Counted from the stretch's first letter, positions 18,081-27,296 are shown. The stretch is 64,000 nt of DNA from Eubacteriales bacterium (GCA_030533405.1 JAUNJF010000011.1:31674-95673), one strand, 5' to 3'. Numbers and translations: made by a program. The notes: a model not told the origin generated them from the sequence alone.

Positions 18081-20228
18081 TTATTCCTGTGCGCCTTCTG
18101 CTGGCGGATTCAAATCCTCACCTGTCTGTTGACTGCCATCCTCTGGCGAACTTGGTTCTCCCTCTGTCGACACAGTATCCTCATTGGATTGTTCTGTATC
18201 CTGTGAAGCATCCAAATCTTGTGAAATCTGTTCTTCTGGAATCGAACCTTCAAAAATCGGACCAGCAACTTCATCACCCACTGTATCCTCTCCAGATGCA
18301 TTACTTACCGCATCACTTTGATAAATGTTCATATACGGTAACAATTCTTCAAATACGCTTTGTGCAATAATCGTACCCAAACCAGAACTTGCCTGATCTG
18401 CTACATTTGGCTCATCCACTGTAACATAAACTACAAGCTGTGGATTCTCTACAGGTGCAAAACCGATAAAGGATAACAGGTACTTTCCGTTACCACGTGG
18501 TAATTTTTCCGCTGTACCAGTCTTACCACCAATTGTATAACCTTCTACCTTCGCCTTTTTCGCAGTACCATTTTCTACTACCTGGAACAATGCTTCTCTC
18601 ATAAATGTCGATGTGTCCGCAGATAATGTCTTACGTAAAATCGTTGGCTCTATGTTATTGATAATTCCACCATTTTCATCCACAATCTGTTTTACCATAT
18701 GCGGTTCATAATAATTACCACCATTGATTACTGAACAAAACGCTGTTCCTATTTGCATCATTGTAACCGTCAAACCCTGACCAAATGATGATGTTGCAAG
18801 TTCAACCGGATTCAATTTATCTTCCTCATAAATCAATCCACCAGCTTCACCTGGTAAATCTACATGTGTTGTTTTACCAAAACCGAACACATCTTGATAT
18901 TTCGAAAAGGTTGATCTTCCTTCTGCCTGAACAATCTCCATTAATGCAACATTACAAGATTGCATCAATGCCTGTTCAATATTGACTTGTCCATGACCCT
19001 GATGATTATGGCACTTAATATCATAATCTGCCACTTTAAGCATACCACCACAGAAAAAAGACTCATCTCCCTTTAATACGCTATCTTCCATCGCACCAGC
19101 AATCGTAAATGTTTTATACGTAGAACCTGGCTCAAATCCATCCGATACAATAAAATTGCGCCATGCCTTATTCATACAGAGCAATCGAAATTCCTCAGGC
19201 ATTTCTTTGATTTTCTCATCAACAGAACGATTTGGATCTTCTAAAATCGCTTTATAAGTCACTTTTTCTTCTGACAATTCCTGATCCTTTGGTGGAGTGA
19301 AATATGCTTTCACTTCACGATCATTGAGCAAATAAGAAATATCCTTTGCGTCAAGCATTTTTGAAAATGCGCTGTCCTCATACGGCTCATTCAAATTGTA
19401 TTTATTGGAATTTGCCATTGCTAATACTTCACCAGAATTTGGATCCATAACAAGCACGGAAACATTTTTCGCCCCCGTCTCACTCATAAATGCATCGATT
19501 TTTTTCTCTACAATATTTTGTGCATTTGCATCTATAGTTGAAATTACATTATATCCATTAATCGGACTCTTCGTAGTACGTTCTAACGTCATATCCTGTG
19601 TTAAATATCCATACTCTCTACCATTGATTCCATTTAATTCTTTGCTGTAATAACCTTCAATACCACCTTGTCCAACATTACCGCTTACCGTAAAGCCAAT
19701 TGCGTGACAAGCCAAAGAATCATATGGATAGTATCGTTCATACTCATCCTCAAACCAGATGCCCTTTACATTCTTAGCATCCTTTGTTTCCATAAATTCC
19801 TGAAATGGTTTGATTTGCTCATATGTCATTTTCTTTCGAAGCTTCTTATAAAGAGAAGAACTATCCTGCAAAGCTTCATTGATTTCCTCATCCTTGATAT
19901 CAAAGTATTTTTTCAATGCAGCAACAGTATCTGTCTGAATCTCTTCACTTCTTTGAATGTTCTTCGGTTCAATGATTAGATTGTATACTTTCTCACTTGT
20001 TGCAAGCTGTGTACCATTTCGATCCAAAATATCGCCTCTTCGATACGGAATCTCAATACTATCATAGCTTTGCTGCGCCAATACAATCTTTTCATATCGT
20101 TTTCCATTTTTTGCATCAATATAAAGAATTCTTGCAACCAATGCTCCAAACGCCAGAGTAATGATAATCATTACTACAAACAACTTCTTCTGCATTCTTG
20201 CAAGAAATCTTTTTCTTTTCTTCGCCAT
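18081..20228 (-). CDS. pbpB: Division class B penicillin-binding protein (PBP2B/FtsI)
   Basis: A 715-aa bitopic septal transpeptidase. An N-terminal helix (residues 14-36) precedes the pedestal domain (YRRGDILDRNGTQLA) and the transpeptidase domain with Ser369 in EPGSTYK, SCN in MQSCNV and a standard GGKTGTAEK. The last 75 residues are an acidic, Ser/Gln/Glu-rich tail with no PASTA domain. An insertion in the transpeptidase domain (about residues 290-350, DAKDISYLLNDREVKAYF and following) is longer than usual. Position after mraZ-rsmH-ftsL assigns it to the vegetative divisome, with FtsW as glycosyltransferase partner. Confidence 0.93.
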   Translation of the reverse strand: MAKKRKRFLARMQKKLFVVMIIITLAFGALVARILYIDAKNGKRYEKIVLAQQSYDSIEIPYRRGDILDRNGTQLATSEKVYNLIIEPKNIQRSEEIQTDTVAALKKYFDIKDEEINEALQDSSSLYKKLRKKMTYEQIKPFQEFMETKDAKNVKGIWFEDEYERYYPYDSLACHAIGFTVSGNVGQGGIEGYYSKELNGINGREYGYLTQDMTLERTTKSPINGYNVISTIDANAQNIVEKKIDAFMSETGAKNVSVLVMDPNSGEVLAMANSNKYNLNEPYEDSAFSKMLDAKDISYLLNDREVKAYFTPPKDQELSEEKVTYKAILEDPNRSVDEKIKEMPEEFRLLCMNKAWRNFIVSDGFEPGSTYKTFTIAGAMEDSVLKGDESFFCGGMLKVADYDIKCHNHQGHGQVNIEQALMQSCNVALMEIVQAEGRSTFSKYQDVFGFGKTTHVDLPGEAGGLIYEEDKLNPVELATSSFGQGLTVTMMQIGTAFCSVINGGNYYEPHMVKQIVDENGGIINNIEPTILRKTLSADTSTFMREALFQVVENGTAKKAKVEGYTIGGKTGTAEKLPRGNGKYLLSFIGFAPVENPQLVVYVTVDEPNVADQASSGLGTIIAQSVFEELLPYMNIYQSDAVSNASGEDTVGDEVAGPIFEGSIPEEQISQDLDASQDTEQSNEDTVSTEGEPSSPEDGSQQTGEDLNPPAEGAQE

Positions 20229-20236
20229 ATTATCAC

Positions 20237-20740
20237 CTATTTCACTGGTATATCCTTGTACTGTTTCACATAATCAGGATTACTTGCTTTATAAGAGATT
20301 ACCTGTCCTGTTTTTGGATAAACCATTCCAAGCTCATGAATTGCGACATCATATACTTTGGTTAAATCCAATGAACTCTCCAAGCGTTTACTTGTCTCAT
20401 TATTTGCATCTGTCATCTTGTTTAAGTTACGTTCTAACATTGCAATCTGTCTTCTCTGTTCTGTAATGTTTGCCTGAACAGAAAGCATGCTCACGCAAGA
20501 AACAAATAAAAATGCAGTAGCAACTACTAATGCCAATGTATACTTTAAATCAAAAGCAACTGCTCGATTTACATTCTTTTTAACCTTTGGATTAACTCTG
20601 CGTTCCTGCTCACGTCTGCGTTCTGGGCGTTCAATCCGCTGCGGAACCGCATCTAACTTTCTTGCCGTATTACCTTCAATGTAATACTCCCTCTGATAAT
20701 TTCTAGAATCCAACTTCTCATTCCCCTTTTCTGCTAACAT
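20237..20740 (-). CDS. ftsL: FtsL-like division protein
   Basis: A 167-aa bitopic protein. A long basic cytoplasmic region (RRREQERRVNPKVKKNVNR) is followed by one membrane helix (about residues 68-88) and a coiled-coil segment (NITEQRRQIAMLERNLNKM) ending in a short periplasm-facing tail. Sequence is poorly conserved in this family, so assignment rests on topology and on its place between rsmH and pbpB, eight bases upstream of pbpB. The 72-bp gap after rsmH contains an inverted repeat TTCGATG/CATCGAA (20764-20791) of unknown role. The start has no strong ribosome site. Confidence 0.8.
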   Translation of the reverse strand: MLAEKGNEKLDSRNYQREYYIEGNTARKLDAVPQRIERPERRREQERRVNPKVKKNVNRAVAFDLKYTLALVVATAFLFVSCVSMLSVQANITEQRRQIAMLERNLNKMTDANNETSKRLESSLDLTKVYDVAIHELGMVYPKTGQVISYKASNPDYVKQYKDIPVK

Positions 20741-20812
20741 TTCTCGTATGTGCCCCTCAAATGTTCGATGTTAAATGTTTAAATCATCGAATCTTATCTA
20801 TTCACTTACCAA

Positions 20813-21754
20813 TTAAATCCTCTCAAATATTCGAAGCTTAGCACTTTTACTTCTTCTATTTTCCTGCAACTCTTCTTCCGACGGCAATATCGGTTTCCTT
20901 GTAATGACCTTTCCTTTTGAAACCTTGCCGCAAACACATTTAGGAAAGTCGGGAGGGCATGTACAAGGATTCTCGTTTTGTCTAAAAATCCTCTTTACAA
21001 TCCGATCTTCTAACGAGTGGAACGTAATTATGCAAATTCGGCCGCCCGGTTTCAACAGGTCTACCATTTGGTCGATGGATTGTTCAAGAATGGTCAGTTC
21101 CTGGTTTAATTCAATCCTGATAGCCTGATATGTTCTTTTTGACGGGTGCCCTCCTGCAGACCTAGCTCTAATTGGTATAGCAGCCTTAATAATTTCATTG
21201 AGTTCAAATGTTGTCTCAATGCTTTTTTCCTGTCTTGCCCTGCAAATATGCTTGGCAATGTTTTTTGCGAATTTCTCTTCGCCGTAGTCTCTGATTACTC
21301 GATATAATTCCATTTCCGAATAATCATTGATTATATCTTTAGCAGTCATATTCTGCCTCTGATCCATTCTCATATCAAGAGGTGCGTCCTCTCTGTAAGT
21401 AAATCCTCTCTCTACCGTATCCAACTGATAGGAGGACACCCCCAGGTCTAAAACAATTCCGTCAACACCGCTGACACCCAAATCATTTACCACCTGAGGG
21501 GTTTTTTGATAATTACTTCTTACAATGTCAATTCTAACTTTATCTTGATATGGTAATAGACGGGCACTTGCTGCTTCAATCGCAGCAGCGTCCTGATCTA
21601 TTCCTATGAACCTTGCCTGATTGGACAAACGCGCACATACATGAAATGCATGACCTCCGCCACCTAATGTGCCATCCACATAAGTTCCATCTTCTTTAAT
21701 ATTAAGTCCTTCAATGGTCTCTTCCAGTAAAACCGACTTATGTGAAAATTCCAC
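20813..21754 (-). CDS. rsmH: 16S rRNA (cytosine-1402-N4)-methyltransferase
   Basis: A 313-aa SAM-dependent enzyme (formerly MraW). It has the expected [13 protein letters not shown] start, the SAM site [49 protein letters not shown] and [13 protein letters not shown]. The start is GTG at 21754, with AGGAGG six bases upstream. It lies 33 bp after mraZ, the standard first pair of the cluster. Confidence 0.96.
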   Translation of the reverse strand: MEFSHKSVLLEETIEGLNIKEDGTYVDGTLGGGGHAFHVCARLSNQARFIGIDQDAAAIEAASARLLPYQDKVRIDIVRSNYQKTPQVVNDLGVSGVDGIVLDLGVSSYQLDTVERGFTYREDAPLDMRMDQRQNMTAKDIINDYSEMELYRVIRDYGEEKFAKNIAKHICRARQEKSIETTFELNEIIKAAIPIRARSAGGHPSKRTYQAIRIELNQELTILEQSIDQMVDLLKPGGRICIITFHSLEDRIVKRIFRQNENPCTCPPDFPKCVCGKVSKGKVITRKPILPSEEELQENRRSKSAKLRIFERI

Positions 21755-21787
21755 GTTTATCCTCCTTCTTTTGGTACCTTATATGCA

Positions 21788-22234
21788 TTAAATCATAATA
21801 CCCAAATCTTCAAATCCTTTTGAAATCTCTTCGAAATCAATATCTTCCACACTGTTTTGTTCATCCCACTTTTCTTTGCTCCAAATCTCGGCATGATCAC
21901 CCATACCAACTATGGTAACATCTTTCGTAATTCCAGCGAACTCACGAAGTGTATTAGCCAACATAACTCTTCCCTGGTTATCCACCTCTACATCCATTGC
22001 ACTACCCATAAAAAAACGAACAAATTCTCTTGCTTGTTTGCTAGTTTTAGGAAGTTTTTCTAATTGATTCTCAAACAGTTCCCATTCATCGGAAGGATAT
22101 GCATATAAGCACTTATCCATTCCCTTTGTCACCACAAAGGATAAACCCAATCGTTCTCTAAGCTTTGAAGGTACGATCATTCTGCCCTTCGAATCCACTG
22201 AGTGATTATATTCACCTTTTAACCCCTTGGACAT
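21788..22234 (-). CDS. mraZ: Transcriptional regulator MraZ
   Basis: A 148-aa AbrB-like double-barrel DNA-binding protein. Both repeats show the DXXXR signature: HSVDSKGRMIVPSKLRERLG and EVDNQGRVMLANTLREFAG. In other bacteria MraZ forms ring-shaped oligomers that bind tandem short repeats upstream of its own operon and repress it. Here a matching set of five 10-bp-spaced repeats lies just downstream of the promoter. AAGGAAGGTGAG precedes the ATG. Confidence 0.95.
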   Translation of the reverse strand: MSKGLKGEYNHSVDSKGRMIVPSKLRERLGLSFVVTKGMDKCLYAYPSDEWELFENQLEKLPKTSKQAREFVRFFMGSAMDVEVDNQGRVMLANTLREFAGITKDVTIVGMGDHAEIWSKEKWDEQNSVEDIDFEEISKGFEDLGIMI

Positions 22235-22337
22235 GATCTCACCTTCCTTTCTATTGTTATCCTAAGTGGTTATAACGCCTTCCATATGAGGAACTTGTTA
22301 TTGGTGGTTGTTCGTTGTGTTAACCAATTGTAAATCC

Positions 22338-22382
22338 ACCACAATTTACCACCGGTCACCACAATTCACCACTTACAACCAC
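22338..22382 (-). promoter_or_regulatory. Putative MraZ operator: five GTGGT repeats with exact 10-bp period
   Basis: Minus-strand GTGGT occurs at 22378-22382, 22368-22372, 22358-22362, 22348-22352 and 22338-22342. The array begins at the predicted transcription start of mraZ and covers roughly +1 to +40. Described MraZ sites are short G-rich repeats (TGGGN) at the same 10-bp helical period, so the layout fits while the core differs. Confidence 0.75.
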
Positions 22383-22383
22383 T

Positions 22384-22412
22384 ATTTTACCCCATGAGGT
22401 TACATAATGCAA
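22384..22412 (-). promoter_or_regulatory. mraZ operon promoter
   Basis: Minus strand TTGCAT (22407-22412), 17-bp spacer, TAAAAT (22384-22389). The leader to the mraZ ATG is about 140 nt and begins with the GTGGT repeats. Confidence 0.8.
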
Positions 22413-22452
22413 GCGTAAAAAAAAGAAAAGTAACCAAATATTTTTACTTTTC
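22413..22452 (-). terminator. Intrinsic terminator directly upstream of the mraZ promoter
   Basis: Minus-strand GAAAAGTAA, a 10-nt loop, TTACTTTTC and eight T. No annotated gene ends here, because lgt already has its own terminator at 22635-22681. It may end a small transcript starting near 22496 or insulate the mraZ promoter. Confidence 0.7.
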
Positions 22453-22496
22453 TTTGTGCATTTTGCACATTAATTTTTCATTTCTTTTAGCATTTT
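22413..22496 (-). ncRNA. Candidate small RNA between the lgt terminator and the mraZ promoter
   Basis: Between the two terminators lies a possible promoter (TAAAAT at 22503-22508, weak TTCTTG -35 17 bp upstream). Its spacer holds the perfect 12-bp palindrome CACGATATCGTG (22509-22520). About 85 nt of transcript would contain three small stem-loops: TAGCA/TGCTA, TGTGCA/TGCACA and the terminator hairpin. No ORF with a ribosome site fits. No RNA family was recognised. Confidence 0.25.
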
Positions 22497-22634
22497 TGCT
22501 ATATTTTACACGATATCGTGCATCTCAAGAACCTCACCACAATATCTAGTGTTGCACTTTTATTCCCCACTTTCCCACCACTTTTTAAAAAAAGTGGGGA
22601 ATTGTGGTAAGCAACAAAAACATGACAAAAAGGC

Positions 22635-22681
22635 AAAAAAAATACATCATTTACAAACCTCTCAATCTGTAAATGATGTAT
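22635..22681 (-). terminator. Intrinsic terminator after lgt
   Basis: Minus-strand ATACATCATTTACA, a 12-nt loop, TGTAAATGATGTAT and seven T, starting 5 nt after the lgt stop codon. Confidence 0.92.
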
Positions 22682-22685
22682 CATT

Positions 22686-23597
22686 TCATCGATTATTTTT
22701 TGCATATTGCAATCGTTTCACAATAATATAAATAGATGCGCCTACCACACAAAGGGTTGCAAGCAACTGCGATACTTTAAAGTTCACACCTGGTAACATA
22801 AGCGAATCGGTTCGAAGTGCTTCAATCCAAACACGTCCTAACCCATATCCCCATATATACATTGCAAAAAGCTCTCCTTCAAACTTTTTGTTTCTTCTAT
22901 ATAAAAAGATAATGATGAGTACCGCTACATTCCACAATGACTCATATAAAAAGGTAGGATGCACCTGAACGAACTCTTTTCCATCCACGTTCAAAACATG
23001 ATCAATCATATCCTGTGAAATAATTCCATTATTGACACAGCGCAATAAATAGTTTTTTCCTCCAAACCAATCTACTGGTATTGCCATTGCCAAAAGGGAA
23101 TTGGTATAGGCTCCAAACGCTTCTCGGTTAAAGAAATTGCCCCATCTACCCATAATCTGACCAACCAGCAATCCCATACAACATGTATCTAACATTAACG
23201 CTGTGGACACTTTTCTTTTTTTCGAAAAGATAATCAATGTAATAATACCTGCAATCACACCACCGTAAATAGCTAATCCGCCACCACGCACATTGATCAT
23301 TGCCAAAATGGTATCCTTTAACGACTGTCCCTCTTTAATATACTCATCCAAGCTAAAAACAACATAATAAATTCTGGCACCTAGTATCGCTGGTATTACT
23401 AAACACAACATAAAATCCAAATATAACTCGGGATCTTGTTTTGTTCTCTTTGCCTCATTACCAATCATAACAAAACCAAATACAAATGCTAAGGCAATAA
23501 TAATACCATAAAACCTAATTTCAAATCCACCAATAGAAAATCCATCCAAAACATGTTTCAAATGAATCCCTAAATTCGGAAAACGAATCTCGTACAT
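22686..23597 (-). CDS. lgt: Prolipoprotein diacylglyceryl transferase
   Basis: A 303-aa polytopic membrane enzyme that transfers diacylglycerol from phosphatidylglycerol to the lipobox cysteine of prolipoproteins. It has about seven hydrophobic helices. The Lgt signature GQIMGRWGNFFNREAFG and the RGGGLAIYGGVIAG loop are both present, as is the C-terminal YIWGYGLGRVWIEALRTDS segment. A client such as the small lipoprotein at 60.5 kb is in the window. GGAGGAAAATT precedes the ATG, 26 bp after ychF. Confidence 0.95.
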   Translation of the reverse strand: MYEIRFPNLGIHLKHVLDGFSIGGFEIRFYGIIIALAFVFGFVMIGNEAKRTKQDPELYLDFMLCLVIPAILGARIYYVVFSLDEYIKEGQSLKDTILAMINVRGGGLAIYGGVIAGIITLIIFSKKRKVSTALMLDTCCMGLLVGQIMGRWGNFFNREAFGAYTNSLLAMAIPVDWFGGKNYLLRCVNNGIISQDMIDHVLNVDGKEFVQVHPTFLYESLWNVAVLIIIFLYRRNKKFEGELFAMYIWGYGLGRVWIEALRTDSLMLPGVNFKVSQLLATLCVVGASIYIIVKRLQYAKNNR

Positions 23598-23623
23598 AAT
23601 TTTCCTCCAATCTAATCGATTGA

Positions 23624-24718
23624 TTATACGTTGAATTTAAAGAGCACTACATCTCCATCCTGTACAACATATTCTTTTCCTTCGGAGCGAACAAGTCCTT
23701 TTTCCTTGGCTGCTACCATAGAACCATTTTCCACCAAATCCTTATAGGCAACAACCTCTGCACGAATAAATCCACGTTCAAAGTCTGTATGAATCTTTCC
23801 CGCTGCCTGAGGGGCTTTTGTTCCCTTCTTAATTGTCCATGCTCTTGTCTCATCTTCACCAGATGTCAAATATGAAATCAATCCAAGCAGGTCATAACTT
23901 GCACGAATCAACTTATCCAATCCTGACTCTGACAATCCTAAATCCTCTAAGAACATTTTCTTCTCATCATCTTCTAATTCTGAAATCTCCTGCTCAATCT
24001 GTGCACACACCTTAAATACACCTGAATCATATTCTTTGGCATATCCCTTTACAGCCTGTACAAACTGATTATCATCCTCATCTCCAACTTCATCTTCTGA
24101 TACATTTGCAGCAAAGATTACTGGCTTTCTTGTCAATAAATTGTATTCTGCAATCCATGCCTCTTCATCTTCTCCATCCACTTCAAATGTAATTGCTAAC
24201 TTGCCATTTTCAAGATGTTCTTTGATGCGCTTCATAAATTCAACTTCTTTTGCAATCTCTTTGTTGTTATTAGCCGCACGTGAACTCTTTGCAATTCGAC
24301 GATCCAAAATCTCAATATCAGAGAAAATCAACTCAAAATTGATCGTCTCAATATCACGAAGTGGATCAATACTGCCATCAACATGTACAACATTGGTATC
24401 CTCAAAACAACGAACCACATGCACAATTGCATCTACCTCACGAATATTTGAAAGGAACTGGTTACCGAGTCCCTCTCCTTTCGACGCACCCTTTACCAAA
24501 CCTGCAATATCTACAAATTCAATAACAGCTGGTACTGTTTTCTTTGAATTATACATCTTTGTCAATACATCAATTCTCTCATCTGGGACAGGCACAACAC
24601 CCACATTGGGGTCGATGGTACAGAATGGATAGTTAGCTGATTCCGCACCTGCCTTTGTCAACGAGTTAAATAATGTACTTTTCCCTACATTGGGTAATCC
24701 CACTATGCCGAGCTTCAT
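23624..24718 (-). CDS. ychF: YchF/OLA1-type ATPase
   Basis: A 364-aa TRAFAC-class P-loop protein that prefers ATP over GTP and associates with ribosomes and stress responses. It shows the G1 loop IVGLPNVGKSTLFNSLTKAG, G3 FVDIAGLVKGASKGEGLGN, a coiled-coil insertion and a C-terminal TGS-like domain (KAPQAAGKIHTDFERGFIRA). Full length for the family. Probably co-transcribed with lgt downstream. Confidence 0.95.
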   Translation of the reverse strand: MKLGIVGLPNVGKSTLFNSLTKAGAESANYPFCTIDPNVGVVPVPDERIDVLTKMYNSKKTVPAVIEFVDIAGLVKGASKGEGLGNQFLSNIREVDAIVHVVRCFEDTNVVHVDGSIDPLRDIETINFELIFSDIEILDRRIAKSSRAANNNKEIAKEVEFMKRIKEHLENGKLAITFEVDGEDEEAWIAEYNLLTRKPVIFAANVSEDEVGDEDDNQFVQAVKGYAKEYDSGVFKVCAQIEQEISELEDDEKKMFLEDLGLSESGLDKLIRASYDLLGLISYLTSGEDETRAWTIKKGTKAPQAAGKIHTDFERGFIRAEVVAYKDLVENGSMVAAKEKGLVRSEGKEYVVQDGDVVLFKFNV

Positions 24719-24756
24719 GACTTATATTCCTCCATATTTCCTTATGTTTATATACT

Positions 24757-24800
24757 AAAAAACCCTAATACAGCAACTTATAGATTACCATATCAGGGTT
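24757..24800 (-). terminator. Intrinsic terminator between the GGDEF fragment and ychF
   Basis: Minus-strand AACCCTGATA and TATTAGGGTT (one mismatch) followed by TTTT. It closes the BspA-GGDEF transcript. Confidence 0.75.
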
Positions 24801-24896
24801 CATTTGTACAGTATAAACTTGTTATGTAAAAGCTCACATATCCTTATATTTCACAACCACTAACGACTAATTTACGTTTTTTATACTATTGCTCCT

Positions 24897-25313
24897 TTAC
24901 GATTGCATACTTGCATAATATTGCTGTTTTTCTTCATACATATTCTGATCAGCTTCACGCATAATATCTTCAAACAAATCTGCTGCTTCCTTCCTATACG
25001 CATGGCCAACTGACAAACTCACTTCCTTCAACTTTGTATATAATCGAAGTTTTTCTATCCGTTCTTCCATATCTTCCATACCAGCACAGAGCGTAATCAC
25101 AACAAACTCATCTCCACCAATACGATACACATGCTCTTTTTCAAAACACGAACATAATATTTGCGCAGCATCACATATATACTGATCCCCTGCCTCATGT
25201 CCCATCATATCATTACGCTTTTTCAAACCATTTAAATCACACATAATGACACTGATACTCTGTGATTTATCATAGTTACCACGATATGCCCAATCGCGAC
25301 AGTATCCCCCCAA
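24897..25313 (-). pseudogene. GGDEF domain remnant lacking a normal N-terminus
   Basis: Up to 138 codons encode most of a diguanylate cyclase catalytic domain: ISVIMCDLNGLKKRND, MGHEAGDQ, the intact VYRIGGDEFVVI and a C-terminal SLSVGHAY...ADQNMYEEK. The reading frame has no ATG; the earliest candidate is TTG at 25311-25313, 4 nt past the BspA stop codon and without a ribosome site. The conserved opening of the fold (D-LTGLYNRR) is degraded to LGGYCRDWAYR. No sensor domain is fused. Most likely the 3' remnant of a larger gene; translation coupled to the BspA gene cannot be excluded. Confidence 0.6.
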
Positions 25314-25317
25314 TGTA

Positions 25318-27168
25318 CTATTTTTTCAATTTCATAGGACTCTTAAATCCTGTAGTTTTTTTGAATAGTTTTTTGTATTTTTTGTACTGCTTTTTGCCGA
25401 CCTTAAAGGTTGCTTTCTTTTGAATATTCTTAAATGCATTTTTTCCAATGGATTTTATTTTTGTTGACTTAATGGTAACTTTCTTAAGCGCTTTATCTCC
25501 ATAAAATGCATTTGCACCAATCTTTGTAACATTCTTACCAATTGTGACACTTGTAAGCTTCTTACAACCTTTAAATGCATTCTTAGAAACCTCTGTTACC
25601 TTGTAAGTCAATCCACTTACCTTAATTGTATCCTTAACCACAGCCTTTTTAACTTTCTTTGAAGCGACACCAGATACCTTTGCTGTTTTTTGTTTTGCAT
25701 TTGATTTTGTTATTGTATATTTTACACCTGCAACCGTAACCTTTTTTCCAACCTTCGGAAATCCCTTTACCTTGCCCTGTGCATACTCATTCTTTGAGGT
25801 GTCAATCGCATCGACCTTTGCACCTTTGAAGCTCGAATTTGAAATATGCTTAACATTTGGTGGGATTACCATTGTCTTAATATTTTGACAATCCTTAAAC
25901 GCATTGTCTCCGATTATCTCCGTACTGTTTGGCAACACAATTTTTTCCAAGTTCCAGCATCCATCAAATGTTCCATTTTCTATATTCACAATTCCATCTG
26001 GAACCTTAATACTATGTAAATTATTACAGCCTTTAAATGCTGCTGTTCCTATTTTTTCCAAATGCTTTCCCAAGAAAATAATCTCGTTCAAATTATCATT
26101 TTCATAAAATGCATATGCCTCTAAATATTTAACCGTTTTAGGTAATACAACCGTGTGAATATTCACACAACCAGTAAATATCTTTTGCGGAATCGATTCA
26201 ATACTTGTGTTAGAAATGTCCACCTCCATGTTCACACAGTTCTTAAAACAAGATTCACCAATCTTGGTTACACTATGTGGCAGTGTAAATGGTCTTGGAT
26301 CCGTACTAATATTAGGATTCTCCGCAAACGCAAATGCACCGATCGTGGTTAGATTCGAAGTTTCGTTAAAAACGATTCCATTTAAATTATTACATCCATA
26401 AAATGCATACTCTCCAATCGATTTTACAGAATCTGGCACTAAAAATCTACGATTACCACCCATATTAGACTCAAATGCATATGGTAAAATCTTCTCCACA
26501 CCATCTAAAATCGCATAATCACCGTTTATATTATAAGCTGGTGCCATACGATATATCTGTTTTTGATCTTTACTAAGCAATAATTCACCATATAAGGTCT
26601 GTTGAACATCTTCACCAGATTCCTCTTCCTGTTCCATTCCCTGCTCCAATTCCTGCTCCCAAACAGAAAATGCTTCATTTTCTGGAGATAGCGCAAACTT
26701 CCCAATGGATTTTGCCAAAGAAAAAGTATCCTTTTCAATCGAAAGCAACTTCGATGGCAATTCGACCACTCCGATTTCATTACTATCTAATTCATAAACT
26801 GCCCCATCAATAGCATCCTCATAAACAGCCATTGTTTGAAGGGATGTTTTTTCAAATGCCTTCTGACCAAAAGAAGTAATCTGGTCTGGCAATACAACAA
26901 TCTTCAAATTCACACAATCACGAAACACTTCATCTCCAATCGCAGTAACGCCCTGTGGAATAACAATTTCCTCAACCTGCTGCTTGTCACCCAAATACTC
27001 TAACAGCACCCCCTCTTCAATTCGAAATTGATGAATGTCTGTCACTTCCACCTGTTTTGTATTCCAATCCTGTGCCTGTGCAGTTCTTCCCTGACATAAT
27101 ATTGCCACCATACAAATGCACATTAACCAATATCGTAATCCGTTTATTCTTTCCCCTTTTTTCATCAT
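25318..27168 (-). CDS. BspA-like leucine-rich-repeat surface protein
   Basis: A 616-aa secreted protein. A signal peptide (residues 1-33, ending near GRTAQAQ) is followed by many LRR_5 repeats of about 23 residues with the pattern I-P-x-x-V-x-x-I-G-x-x-A-F-x-x-C. The repeats are interrupted near residues 170-225 by an acidic segment. After about residue 450 comes a lysine-rich region and three more repeats. There is no LPXTG anchor; the Lys-rich end may bind anionic wall polymers. BspA-like proteins are common in gut Clostridia and often mediate adhesion, but the role here is unknown. GGAGG lies 3-6 bases before tandem ATGs. Confidence 0.8.
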   Translation of the reverse strand: MMKKGERINGLRYWLMCICMVAILCQGRTAQAQDWNTKQVEVTDIHQFRIEEGVLLEYLGDKQQVEEIVIPQGVTAIGDEVFRDCVNLKIVVLPDQITSFGQKAFEKTSLQTMAVYEDAIDGAVYELDSNEIGVVELPSKLLSIEKDTFSLAKSIGKFALSPENEAFSVWEQELEQGMEQEEESGEDVQQTLYGELLLSKDQKQIYRMAPAYNINGDYAILDGVEKILPYAFESNMGGNRRFLVPDSVKSIGEYAFYGCNNLNGIVFNETSNLTTIGAFAFAENPNISTDPRPFTLPHSVTKIGESCFKNCVNMEVDISNTSIESIPQKIFTGCVNIHTVVLPKTVKYLEAYAFYENDNLNEIIFLGKHLEKIGTAAFKGCNNLHSIKVPDGIVNIENGTFDGCWNLEKIVLPNSTEIIGDNAFKDCQNIKTMVIPPNVKHISNSSFKGAKVDAIDTSKNEYAQGKVKGFPKVGKKVTVAGVKYTITKSNAKQKTAKVSGVASKKVKKAVVKDTIKVSGLTYKVTEVSKNAFKGCKKLTSVTIGKNVTKIGANAFYGDKALKKVTIKSTKIKSIGKNAFKNIQKKATFKVGKKQYKKYKKLFKKTTGFKSPMKLKK

Positions 27169-27245
27169 ATGCCTCCTCGTAATTTTTCCTAATTATACCA
27201 TATCCCCATTTTTTTACAAAGATTATTATATAAACTCCGAGAAAA

Positions 27246-27286
27246 CAAAAAGACCGCCTATCGTTCTACACAATAGACAGCCTTTC
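27246..27286 (-). terminator. Intrinsic terminator after yhgE
   Basis: Minus-strand AAGGCTGTCTATTG pairs with CGATAGGCGGTCTT through several G-U pairs, then TTTTTG. It lies 11 nt beyond the stop codon. Confidence 0.7.
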
Positions 27287-27296
27287 TACATTATTT

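Noticed and set aside
22562-22602. GTGGGG hairpin downstream of lgt as an extra MraZ site
   Set aside because: GTGG copies are spaced 11 bp and lie in a stem-loop 150 bp upstream of the promoter; the regular 10-bp set is a much better candidate.
22499-22705. Small minus-strand ORF after lgt
   Set aside because: It overlaps the lgt terminator and lgt 3' end, has no ribosome site, and its composition is non-coding.
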